In this document: positions 1-7,056 of the stretch, piece by piece | Layout: the number at the start of each line of letters is the position of its first letter | Numbering within the stretch: the first letter of the stretch is position 1 | Assembly: GCF_040219615.1 (NCBI RefSeq) | Contig: NZ_JAVJSE010000013.1 | Span: 248,001-312,000 of the forward strand | Source of the DNA: Thalassobaculum_A sp040219615 | GTDB taxonomy: Bacteria; Pseudomonadota; Alphaproteobacteria; Thalassobaculales; Thalassobaculaceae | Reading direction: 5' to 3' | Length of the DNA stretch: 64,000 nucleotides | Program-made: the position numbers and the translations under genes | The notes under the pieces: model-generated | Database searches by the model: none | Told to the model about the DNA's origin: nothing | The model's input: the letters and a program-made list of their open reading frames with translations, nothing else

Positions 1-1391
1 GCGCCGCGCAGGTCGGCGTCGGTCAGGTCGGCATCCTGCAGGTTGGCGCCGGTCAGGTCGGTGTCGCGCAGGTCGGCCTCGCTCAGGTCGGCGTTCTGAA
101 GCTGCGCATAGGACATGTCCACGCCCCGCAGCTTGGTCCGCATGAGCCGGGCGTGCTCGAGATGGGCGCCCCAGCGCTGGACGTTGGAGCCGATGATGTT
201 GATCGGCGACAACTGCGCGCCCAGCAGGTTCGCCCCGGTCAGGTTGGCGCGCCGCAGGGTGACCCCGCGCATGTCGGCATAGGTCAGGTCGGCGTCGCGC
301 AGGTCGGCGAACGACAGGTCGGCCATCAGCAGGTCCATGCGCGACAGGTCGCAGCCGACCAGCACCACGAACTCCATGTTCGAGGCCGACAGATTGACCC
401 CGGACAGCGACTGCCCGCTGGCGTCCCGGCGCGTCAGGTCGGCCCGCTTGCCCTGGCGGCCGCTCGAGCGGATCCAGGCGTCGTGCGCAATCAGCATGGT
501 CCGGGTTTCCTGGCTGAGCGCGTCCAGCACCTTCGGCAGCCTGGCGCCGGCGAGATACGGCGCCTCGCGGTCCAGCTTGGTGAACGCCGCGCCGGACAGA
601 TCGGCGTCGGTCAGCGTGGTGCCGGAGAAGATCACGTTGTACAGCACCGCGCCGTGCAGGATCGCGCCGGTCAGGTTGGCCTCGGTGAGGTCGGCGCCCT
701 CCAGGTTCGAGCCGGTCAGGTTGGCGTGGCTGAGGTCGGCGCGGTAGAGCTTGACGTTCCGCATCAGGGTATCGGTCAGGTCGGTCTGCACCACGAAGGC
801 GTTCGACATCTTGGCGTTCGACATGTCGGCGCGGACCGCGGTCGCGGTCGCGATGTCGGAGGACGTCGTCTCGAACCCGGTCGCCACCAGGTTGCCGCGC
901 GCGTCCGGCTTCAGCAGCACGCCGTCGCGCAGGTCGGCCTCGACCATCTTGACGTCGGACAGGTTGGCCCCGCGCAGGCAGGCGCCGCGCAGGTCGGACC
1001 GGCTGAGGTCGGCGAACCGGAAGTCGGCATGCCGCAGGTCGCAGGCGAAAAGGTTGGCGGCGGCCAGCACCGCTTCGCGCAGATCGGCATGGGCCAGCCG
1101 GGCGCCCGAGAAGTCGGCACCTGTCAGGTCGCGGCCCTTGAAGTCGAGATATCCGAGGTCGCAGCCGGCGAAGCTGGCCCGCCCGCCGCCGGTCCGGCCC
1201 TGCTGGAACAGCTGGTGGCGCTCGGTCATGTCGTCGACGTCGCGCTGCGACAGCTTGCGCAGGCGGAGCGCGGTCGGGCGGTCGTCGCGCGGGAACTCGT
1301 GACCGGCCGCATGATCGGCGATCACGCGGGAGATCCCGCTCTTCGAAGGTCCGGTTCCGGGAGGTTTGGTGTCCTCGCGCCGATCCGTCAT
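1..1391 (-). CDS. Pentapeptide-repeat protein, C-terminus cut by left edge
   Basis: The minus-strand frame starting with ATG at 1391 (MTDRREDTKPPG) stays open to the window edge, giving at least 463 residues. After a polar N-terminal segment of about 80 residues, nearly the whole protein is built of A(D/N)LXX five-residue units, for example ADLREAVLAAANL, ANLTGSNLEGADL and TDADLRG. This is the signature of the right-handed quadrilateral beta-helix of pentapeptide-repeat proteins. A non-repeat segment (DALSQETRTMLIAHDAWI) interrupts two repeat blocks at about residues 280-300. No signal peptide or membrane segment is visible, so it is probably cytosolic. Family members range from gyrase mimics to scaffolds, and nothing here fixes the role. 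The in-phase 15-base repeat makes the DNA look like a tandem satellite, but it is coding. Confidence 0.85.
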   Translation of the reverse strand, partial: MTDRREDTKPPGTGPSKSGISRVIADHAAGHEFPRDDRPTALRLRKLSQRDVDDMTERHQLFQQGRTGGGRASFAGCDLGYLDFKGRDLTGADFSGARLAHADLREAVLAAANLFACDLRHADFRFADLSRSDLRGACLRGANLSDVKMVEADLRDGVLLKPDARGNLVATGFETTSSDIATATAVRADMSNAKMSNAFVVQTDLTDTLMRNVKLYRADLSHANLTGSNLEGADLTEANLTGAILHGAVLYNVIFSGTTLTDADLSGAAFTKLDREAPYLAGARLPKVLDALSQETRTMLIAHDAWIRSSGRQGKRADLTRRDASGQSLSGVNLSASNMEFVVLVGCDLSRMDLLMADLSFADLRDADLTYADMRGVTLRRANLTGANLLGAQLSPINIIGSNVQRWGAHLEHARLMRTKLRGVDMSYAQLQNADLSEADLRDTDLTGANLQDADLTDADLRG

Positions 1392-1499
1392 AGTCGCATC
1401 CGTCCACCCTCTCCCCTGTGACGGCAACCCTGTCGAACGTCGGGAGGTTCCCGCATCCTATCGCGGACGGCGCCGCCGCGAACACCGGAGAGTGACCCG

Positions 1500-2267
1500 T
1501 TGGCCTGGGACCCCGCTCAGTACCTGAAGTTCGCCGACCATCGCCTGCGCCCGGCGCTCGACCTGCTGTCCCGAATCGGCGCCGGCTCGCCGGCCCGGGT
1601 CGTCGACCTCGGCTGCGGCACCGGCAATGTCACCGCCATCCTGGCCGGACGCTGGCCGGGGGCCGCGGTGACCGGGGTGGACCCGTCCGCCAGCATGCTC
1701 GAGCGCGCCCGGACCGAGCATCCCGGCCTGGCCTTCGAGACCGCCGACGCCGCCCGCTGGTCCGCCGTCCCGCCGGTCGACGTGCTGTACTCCAACGCCG
1801 CGCTGCACTGGCTCGGCGACCATGACGGCCTGTTCCCGCGGCTGTTCGAGCAGGTCGCCCCGGGCGGCTGGCTGGCCGTGCAGATGCCGCGCAATTTCGG
1901 CGCCCCGTCGCACACCTCGGTGGCCGAAGCGGCCGGCGACGGGCCCTGGGGCGAACGGATCCGCCCGATGCTGGCGCCGCCGCCGGTCGACCCGCCGGCC
2001 GAATACGTCCGGCGGCTGGCGCCGATGGCCGCGTCGCTCGATGTCTGGGAAACCGAGTATCTGCAGATCCTGGAGGGCGAGAATCCGGTCGCGGAATGGA
2101 CCAAGGGCACGTGGCTGCGGCCGTTCCTCGACGCCCTGGAGGAGCCCGAGCGCGCCGGCTTCGAGGCGGCCTACCGGGCCCGGATCGCGGCGGCCTACCC
2201 GCCGGCCGCCGACGGCCGCACCCTGTTCCCGTTCCGGCGGCTGTTCATGGTGGCGCGCCGCCGCTGA
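1500..2267 (+). CDS. tam: Trans-aconitate 2-methyltransferase
   Basis: This SAM-dependent enzyme methylates trans-aconitate, a spontaneous by-product of the citric acid cycle that inhibits aconitase. The 255-residue product matches the length of E. coli Tam (252) and the Tam layout: an N-terminal WDPAQYLKFADHRLRPALDLL segment, motif I VDLGCGTGNVTAIL at about residue 36, an NAALHWLGDHDGLFPRL block, AVQMPRN, and a C-terminal FPFRRLFMVARRR. The start is TTG at 1500, preceded by GGAGAG about 8 nt upstream, with no better in-frame ATG. It is a single gene between two minus-strand genes, with its 3' end facing the end of the 2289-3245 gene. Confidence 0.9.
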   Translation: MAWDPAQYLKFADHRLRPALDLLSRIGAGSPARVVDLGCGTGNVTAILAGRWPGAAVTGVDPSASMLERARTEHPGLAFETADAARWSAVPPVDVLYSNAALHWLGDHDGLFPRLFEQVAPGGWLAVQMPRNFGAPSHTSVAEAAGDGPWGERIRPMLAPPPVDPPAEYVRRLAPMAASLDVWETEYLQILEGENPVAEWTKGTWLRPFLDALEEPERAGFEAAYRARIAAAYPPAADGRTLFPFRRLFMVARRR

Positions 2268-2288
2268 GCGGCCGGGGTCCGGGCCGGC

Positions 2289-3245
2289 CTACAGCCAGTC
2301 GTGGGTCTGTGGAAAGTGGAAGGCGACGAACCGGTAGGTCGCACGGACCGCGTCGCGGATGTTGTCGTGGCGGCGTTCCAGGCCGATATCCCAGGCTGGA
2401 ATGATCTCTTCCCAGATGATCAGCCGCTGGTGCAGCTCGTCGCGCATCTCGCGCACGTACTTCACCATCGAGTCGTAGCTCTTGAGGACCGAGACGATCT
2501 CGCTGGTCTGGGCATCGGCCTGCTCGAACAACCCGACGAAGCTCTGGATCGCCGGCCGGAACAGGATGCGGGCCCGGCGCACCTCCTCGTAGAAGAGCTT
2601 CTCGTCCCGGTACAGGCGCTCGACGACCACCAGCTTGTCGGCGATCCCGGCCCCGAGGTTGTAGCGGTCGCGCAGCGCCTCGATGTAGCTGAGTTCGCGC
2701 GCGAACCGGTCGATCATGTCCAGGACCTCGTCGCGTCGGTCGGCGCCGAGGCCGAGGGCGGTCGCGATCTTGGACACGCCGTCGCGGACGCGGTCCTGCA
2801 TCCCGGCATCCACCGACATCCGCCGCAGTTCCCGGAGGTCCAGAACCACCGACTCGTGGCCGACCAGCCAGGTGGCGATCTGCACCATCAGGCGGTTCTT
2901 GGCGATCTCGCGGTGATGGTCCTGAACGCGCCAGCTCGCGGTCCCGTCCAGCAGTTCCGACGGGATCGAGTCGCCCGGTCGGATGTCCTTCACGAAGCGC
3001 AGCCCCTGGGCGACCTGGACCAGCAGGCGGCCGTCCTGGGAGTCCGGCTTGATGCCGAACTCGGAGGCGACGTCGTCGATCGGGATCACCGCGTCGATGT
3101 CGCCGAGCTTGACCCGCAGCACCGGCGAGCGCTCGCGCCCCGCCATGTCGAAACGGGCGTCCGGCAGCGAGAAGATGCGATGCTGGAACGCGAAATGCGT
3201 GCTGGGATCGGGCCTGGATCGCTCGTCAGACAACGCGGCGGGCAT
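2289..3245 (-). CDS. Conserved protein of unknown function, divergent from cheZ
   Basis: This 318-residue soluble protein starts with ATG at 3245. It has a beta-rich N-terminal half (VLRVKLGDIDAVIPIDDVASEFG, about residues 40-65) and a long alpha-helical C-terminal half rich in charged residues (about 150-310) that could form a helical bundle. I do not recognise a catalytic motif, signal peptide or membrane helix. It is transcribed divergently from cheZ across about 185 bp that carry two CtrA-type boxes. That context suggests a role linked to motility or the CtrA regulon, but this is inference from position only. Confidence 0.75.
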   Translation of the reverse strand: MPAALSDERSRPDPSTHFAFQHRIFSLPDARFDMAGRERSPVLRVKLGDIDAVIPIDDVASEFGIKPDSQDGRLLVQVAQGLRFVKDIRPGDSIPSELLDGTASWRVQDHHREIAKNRLMVQIATWLVGHESVVLDLRELRRMSVDAGMQDRVRDGVSKIATALGLGADRRDEVLDMIDRFARELSYIEALRDRYNLGAGIADKLVVVERLYRDEKLFYEEVRRARILFRPAIQSFVGLFEQADAQTSEIVSVLKSYDSMVKYVREMRDELHQRLIIWEEIIPAWDIGLERRHDNIRDAVRATYRFVAFHFPQTHDWL

Positions 3246-3297
3246 CGGTTCCTCTGAGGGGTCATCGCGACCGTGGCGCCAGCATCGCTGGATTCGA

Positions 3298-3312
3298 TTA
3301 ACAAGGTGCTAA
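3298..3312. promoter_or_regulatory. Near-perfect CtrA box
   Basis: TTAACAAGGTGCTAA fits the CtrA consensus TTAA-N7-TTAA except for the first base of the second half-site. It lies 53 bp upstream of the start of the 2289-3245 gene, between that gene and cheZ. Confidence 0.5.
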
Positions 3313-3356
3313 CAGTGACGGGGCGCGGTGGCGGAGCACCGCTGCGACGGTTTCGC

Positions 3357-3371
3357 TTAACGCAAATTTAA
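3357..3371. promoter_or_regulatory. Perfect CtrA box upstream of cheZ
   Basis: TTAACGCAAATTTAA is an exact TTAA-N7-TTAA full CtrA site. It lies about 60 bp upstream of the cheZ start and 45 bp from the second site, in an AT-rich patch of an otherwise GC-rich intergenic region. CtrA controls flagellar and chemotaxis genes in many Alphaproteobacteria. Confidence 0.65.
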
Positions 3372-3429
3372 TCGGTGGCGGGCAGGATCTCGCCACCCGG
3401 CTGACGGTCGAAGGGTGGGGAGTTCCACG

Positions 3430-4173
3430 ATGGCACATGTGCCGATGAAGCAGTTCTCTGTCGAGCGCCGCGCCCAGTTCGTGGCCAAGCCGACACTGGC
3501 GTCCGCACCGCAGGTCGCGCCGATGAACGGCGAGGTCCTGGAGGAGTTGCGGGCGTTGCGTGCCGAGATGGCCGAGATGCGCGAGATGATCGGCCAGGTC
3601 GCCAGCACCCCGCCTGCGGTCGACGAGATCGACGAAGACGCCATGAAGCGCGACGTCCGGGTCGAGATCGCCCTGATGGTCCGCAGCATCGGCCGGGCCA
3701 AGGCCGAGATCGCGGCGATCAAGAACCCGACCGCCGAGACCGACCAGATGGAGACCGCCTCCCATCAGCTCGAGGCGATCACCGCCACCACCGAGCGGTC
3801 GACCAACGACATCATGGCGGCGGTCGATGACATCGAGCAGACCCTCAAGAAGATCACCCATCTCACGGTCGACGACGGCGAGGTGGCACCGCTCATCGAC
3901 CACGCGTCCGAGCGCCTGATCGAGATCATCGAGGCCTGCTCGTTCCACGACCTGACCGGCCAGCGCGTGACCCAGGTGGTCAGGACGCTGCGCTTCATCG
4001 AGAGCCGCATCCTGGCGATGATCGACATCTGGGGGCTGGAGGCGTTCCGCGATCTGCCGCTGCCGGCGGAAAGCGAGCCCGAGGACGAGCGCGAGGACGC
4101 CGAGCTGCTGAACGGCCCCGCCCTCGGCGGCGCCGGGCTCAGCCAGGAAGACATCGACGCCCTGTTCGACTGA
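3430..4173 (+). CDS. cheZ: CheZ-type chemotaxis phosphatase
   Basis: CheZ dephosphorylates the response regulator CheY-P to end the signal at the flagellar motor. The 247-residue protein has a long helical middle region with the catalytic block SFHDLTGQRV. Its Asp (about residue 174) and Gln (about 178) correspond to the D-x3-Q pair of E. coli CheZ. The extreme C-terminus, LSQEDIDALFD, resembles the CheY-binding tail of CheZ and the FliM N-terminal CheY-binding motif, separated from the core by an acidic linker. The ATG at 3430 is preferred over an in-frame GTG at 3415 because GGGGAG lies 8 nt upstream of it. Two CtrA boxes lie in the promoter region. Confidence 0.85.
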   Translation: MAHVPMKQFSVERRAQFVAKPTLASAPQVAPMNGEVLEELRALRAEMAEMREMIGQVASTPPAVDEIDEDAMKRDVRVEIALMVRSIGRAKAEIAAIKNPTAETDQMETASHQLEAITATTERSTNDIMAAVDDIEQTLKKITHLTVDDGEVAPLIDHASERLIEIIEACSFHDLTGQRVTQVVRTLRFIESRILAMIDIWGLEAFRDLPLPAESEPEDEREDAELLNGPALGGAGLSQEDIDALFD

Positions 4174-4193
4174 CGCCGGTCAACTGACGGCGG

Positions 4194-5696
4194 TCAGCGC
4201 AGTGTCAGCCGGTCGACCGGCGCGTAGTCGTCGGTCAGGACCGGCGCGTCGGCGGTGGCGGGCGGCGCCGGCCGCACCGTCCATGACCGCCCGCCGCCGG
4301 CCTCGGTCACCGGGGCCGGGTCCAGCGCGCCCTGCGATGCCAGCAGGATGTAGGGCGTCCGCCTGCCGGGCCGGACCGGGCCGGTATCGGACCGCCAGAC
4401 CGTCACCTCCGCGAACACCTCCCGCAAGCTGCGCAGCATGGCCGCCAGGAACCGCGGGTCGCGGGCCCAGTCGTAGGCGTTGATCGCGTAGATCCCGCCG
4501 GGCTCGAGCCGGTCGCGCACCAGGCGATGGAACTCCACCGTGACGAGATGCGCCGGCATGGTGTGCCCGGAGAACGCATCGGAGAATACCAGGTCGTAGC
4601 GCACGGCGCCGCGGCGCAGCACCGAGCGGGCGTCGTCGTCATGCACCCGTATCCGCCGGCTCGGCCGACGGAAGCCGATCTCGGCCGCGAAAGCCGTGAC
4701 CGCCGGATCGATCTCCGCGACCACCGCCTCGGCATGCGGCCAGCGCGCCACCCAGCGCGTCGGCAGCGAATAGCCGCCGCCGCCGATGAAGAACGCGCGC
4801 CAGGCGTCGTCGGGGCCGTGACTGCGGCGCGCCCACGCGTCCAGGAAGGCGTGGGCCTCGATCGCCAGCCGGTCGGAGCCGTCGGTCGGTTCGACGCTCT
4901 GGATCCAGCCGTCCAGGAACATGCCGCGACTCGGGAAGCCGGCCCAGGCCGTGGTATCGACCAGGTCGAGGCAGTAGTACCGGCTCTCGACCCGGCAGTA
5001 CGGCGCCGCCAGCAGCGGCGCGCCGGACCCGGCCAGCACGCCGGCGATCACCAGCACGCCGACCACCGGGGCCCGCAGGTCGCGCAGGAACAGTGCGGCG
5101 ACCGCCGCCTCGGCCGCGGCGACCACCGCCAGCGAGCCGATCGAGCCGACCCATTGCAGCAGCACGAAGCCGGCGAGCATGGTGCCGAGGATGGCGCCGG
5201 CGGCGCCCAGCGCGAACATCCGGCCGATCACCAGGCCGGTGCGGTCCGGCGCCCCGGCCACCGCCGCCGCCGTCAGCACCGGGGTGACGGCGCCGGCCAG
5301 CAGGCTCGGCATCGTGAAGCAGACGCCCGCGACCGTCACGGTCGCCGCCATCCATCCCAGGCCGAGCGTCTCGGCGCCGGCGTGCACCGGTGCTACCAGC
5401 AGGATCGGGGTGGTGGTGAGCACCGCGGTCGCGATCAGCATCTGGAACAGCCGGGCGCCGAGCCGGGCCGGCTCGCGGTCGGCGACGATGCCGCCGATCC
5501 AGTGCCCGGCGCTGAGCCCGGCCAGCACCGTCGCGATCACCGCGGTCCAGCTGAACACGGTCATCCCGACCAGCGGCGCCAGCATCCGGGCCGCCACGAT
5601 CTCGACGACCATGGCGCCGGCCGAGACGACGACCATGGCGACAGCGTGACGCATGCGGTGGTTCCGTGTGGTTGGCTCCTTTGCAATAAACGGCAT
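4194..5696 (-). CDS. Membrane protein fused to spermidine-synthase-like domain
   Basis: The N-terminal half (about residues 15-230) holds seven or so hydrophobic helices with the MVVEIVAARMLAPLVG and GHWIGGIVADREP motifs typical of fused MFS/spermidine-synthase proteins. The C-terminal half (about 240-480) is a Rossmann methyltransferase fold with FFIGGGGYSLP, a later AEIDPAV acidic motif and YDLVFSDAFSG. Such fusions are common in Proteobacteria, and their substrate is generally unproven, so polyamine synthesis should not be assumed. The start is uncertain: ATG at 5696 gives 500 residues, ATG at 5654 gives 486 and would leave room for the divergent promoter, and an ATG at 5753 would overlap the neighbouring gene. 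The gene is divergent from the peptide-modification operon. Confidence 0.75.
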   Translation of the reverse strand: MPFIAKEPTTRNHRMRHAVAMVVVSAGAMVVEIVAARMLAPLVGMTVFSWTAVIATVLAGLSAGHWIGGIVADREPARLGARLFQMLIATAVLTTTPILLVAPVHAGAETLGLGWMAATVTVAGVCFTMPSLLAGAVTPVLTAAAVAGAPDRTGLVIGRMFALGAAGAILGTMLAGFVLLQWVGSIGSLAVVAAAEAAVAALFLRDLRAPVVGVLVIAGVLAGSGAPLLAAPYCRVESRYYCLDLVDTTAWAGFPSRGMFLDGWIQSVEPTDGSDRLAIEAHAFLDAWARRSHGPDDAWRAFFIGGGGYSLPTRWVARWPHAEAVVAEIDPAVTAFAAEIGFRRPSRRIRVHDDDARSVLRRGAVRYDLVFSDAFSGHTMPAHLVTVEFHRLVRDRLEPGGIYAINAYDWARDPRFLAAMLRSLREVFAEVTVWRSDTGPVRPGRRTPYILLASQGALDPAPVTEAGGGRSWTVRPAPPATADAPVLTDDYAPVDRLTLR

Positions 5697-5708
5697 CCGC
5701 AGTAAATT
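5681..5708 (+). promoter_or_regulatory. Candidate sigma-70 promoter of the peptide operon
   Basis: TTGCAA and TAAATT are separated by 16 bp in an AT-rich patch, 33 bp upstream of the small peptide gene. Each hexamer matches the consensus at four of six positions. Confidence 0.45.
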
Positions 5709-5741
5709 GAAGCGGTGGCTTGCACCCTGAGGACGACCGTC

Positions 5742-5942
5742 ATGACGGATCAACCGCAGTCGAACCCGGAATCCGCAGCGCCGGATCCTACGGCGTCGGA
5801 GGTTTCGGCGGATCGCCGCAGGGCGCTGGTACGGCTCGGCTTGGCGGTTGGTGCCGCCTATCTGGCGCCGACCGTGCTCTCGATCGACCGCAGCGCCCGG
5901 GCCCAGGGTCCGTCCTGCGCCAAGAATCCGAAGAATTGCTGA
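5742..5942 (+). CDS. Small Tat-leader-like peptide, candidate modified-peptide precursor
   Basis: This 66-residue product starts with ATG at 5742, with GAGGA 8 nt upstream (an in-frame GTG at 5715 is less likely). A polar Pro/Ser/Asp-rich N-terminus is followed by a twin-arginine-like segment, DRRRALVRLGLAVGAAYLAP, a second region ending in an ARAQ cleavage-like site, and a short tail GPSCAKNPKNC with two Cys and one Ser. It is the first gene of a tight operon with an HPr-kinase-like protein, a PqqD-like protein and a nucleotidyltransferase. By position and build it is a candidate substrate of those enzymes: the hydrophobic part would act as leader and the Cys-bounded tail as core. I know of no characterised homologue, so the precursor role is inference. 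Confidence 0.65.
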   Translation: MTDQPQSNPESAAPDPTASEVSADRRRALVRLGLAVGAAYLAPTVLSIDRSARAQGPSCAKNPKNC

Positions 5943-6787
5943 GCCCGCGGCACCGCTCGCTCCTGTCCCCTTTCACGCCGATCCGCCTGTGCCAGCCGGT
6001 GCCGCCCGAAATACCGCAGGCGCTGGCCCTCGCCGCGCCCGGCTGGCCGACAGCCACCGCTGACGACGGTGTCCGGGTCGTCCGGACCTCCCACGGCTTC
6101 CGGGTCTCGGGCGACGGCGCGGACCGGTTCGCCGACGACGCCTGGGAAGCCGCGCACTGGGTGCTGGCCGCCGCCATCGGCCGCTTCGCCGAGGCTCGTT
6201 CCGGCCGCTTCGTCCTGAATGCCGGTGCCGCCCTGACCACCGGCGGAGCCGTGGTGTTCGCCGGCGAGAGCCATGCCGGCAAGAGTTCGGTCGGCCTGCA
6301 CCTGGCCGCCGACGGCGTGGTGACGCTCGGCGACGACCGCCTGATTCTGGATACCGCCGCGTCGCCCCCGACGGCGATCGCACTCGGCCTCGCCCGCAAG
6401 GTCCGCACGCCGCTGCCGGACGACTTCTCGGACGCCGCCCGCCGCCTGGCTGCGGCGACCCGCGCCGGGCATGCCGCCGGCGCCGACGTGCTGCGCTGGG
6501 ACACGGCGATCGACATGCCGGCCGGCACCGCCGCGCCGGTCGACCGCATCCTGCTGCTGCGCCGCGACCCGGGCCTCGATACCGCACGGATCTCCGGCCT
6601 CGGCGCCGCCGAGGCGGTGGCCGCGCTGCTGGCGTTGTGCGGTCGCCACGCCGGCCCGGCCGCCGCGCTGCTGGACGCGGTCGCCGGCCTGGTCCGGCGG
6701 GTCCCGGTGCAACGCCTGGAGGCGGGCAATTCCGCGGCAGCCGCCACGGCTCTGGCCGGGACGCCGGCAGCGGCGGCCGACCGATGA
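5936..6787 (+). CDS. HPr-kinase-like (HprK-related) kinase
   Basis: About 283 residues. It carries the HPr kinase/phosphorylase-type P-loop FAGESHAGKSSVGLHL (Walker A, about residues 110-125) followed by VTLGDDRLIL, which matches the metal-binding acidic pair after the P-loop in HprK. The rest is an alpha/beta domain without the HPr-recognition region of true HprK, and no PTS genes are nearby. Relatives called HprK-related kinases occur beside PqqD-like proteins. Lasso-peptide kinases of this fold phosphorylate a Ser of the peptide. No ATG exists near the 5' end. TTG at 5936 overlaps the peptide stop and suggests translational coupling; GTG at 5999 is the alternative. The end overlaps the PqqD-like gene as ATGA. 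Confidence 0.75.
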   Translation: MLSPRHRSLLSPFTPIRLCQPVPPEIPQALALAAPGWPTATADDGVRVVRTSHGFRVSGDGADRFADDAWEAAHWVLAAAIGRFAEARSGRFVLNAGAALTTGGAVVFAGESHAGKSSVGLHLAADGVVTLGDDRLILDTAASPPTAIALGLARKVRTPLPDDFSDAARRLAAATRAGHAAGADVLRWDTAIDMPAGTAAPVDRILLLRRDPGLDTARISGLGAAEAVAALLALCGRHAGPAAALLDAVAGLVRRVPVQRLEAGNSAAAATALAGTPAAAADR

Positions 6788-7056
6788 CCCGGCTGCGGCG
6801 TCATCCCGAGGCGCGCGCCACCGAGCTCGACGGCGAGGCCTTCCTGGTGCGACGCGACAGCGACGCCATCCTTCGCCTCAATCCGACCGCCACCGCGCTG
6901 TGGCATGCGCTCGCCGAGCCGGCCACGCCCGAGGAGCTGGCGGGCCTGTTCGCGGCGGCATTCCCGGACGTCCCGGTGGATCGGCTGGCGGCCGACATCG
7001 ACCTTGCCCTGGCAGCGCTGCGGGCGGACGGCATGGTGGCGGATGACCCGGCCTGA
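6784..7056 (+). CDS. PqqD-like peptide-binding protein
   Basis: This is a 90-residue PqqD-fold protein of the RiPP recognition element type, with the typical sequence course: VRRDSDAILRLNPTATALWH, then an acidic helix PATPEELAGLFAAAFP and a C-terminal helix ending in LRADGMV. PqqD-like proteins bind the leader of a ribosomal peptide and present it to a modifying enzyme. Its ATG overlaps the kinase stop (ATGA) and its end overlaps the nucleotidyltransferase start by 14 nt, so the three proteins are translationally linked. No pqqA, pqqE or other pqq gene is present, so this is not part of PQQ synthesis. Confidence 0.8.
   Translation: MTRLRRHPEARATELDGEAFLVRRDSDAILRLNPTATALWHALAEPATPEELAGLFAAAFPDVPVDRLAADIDLALAALRADGMVADDPA

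Noticed and set aside
1..1200. Tandem DNA repeat or CRISPR-like array
   Set aside because: The periodicity is the 15-base codon repeat of a pentapeptide-repeat protein. There are no constant repeats with unique spacers.
153..1421. Plus-strand gene of 422 residues at the left end
   Set aside because: It is a VGxxQVGxxQ-type mirror of the pentapeptide repeat on the other strand, with no start signal.
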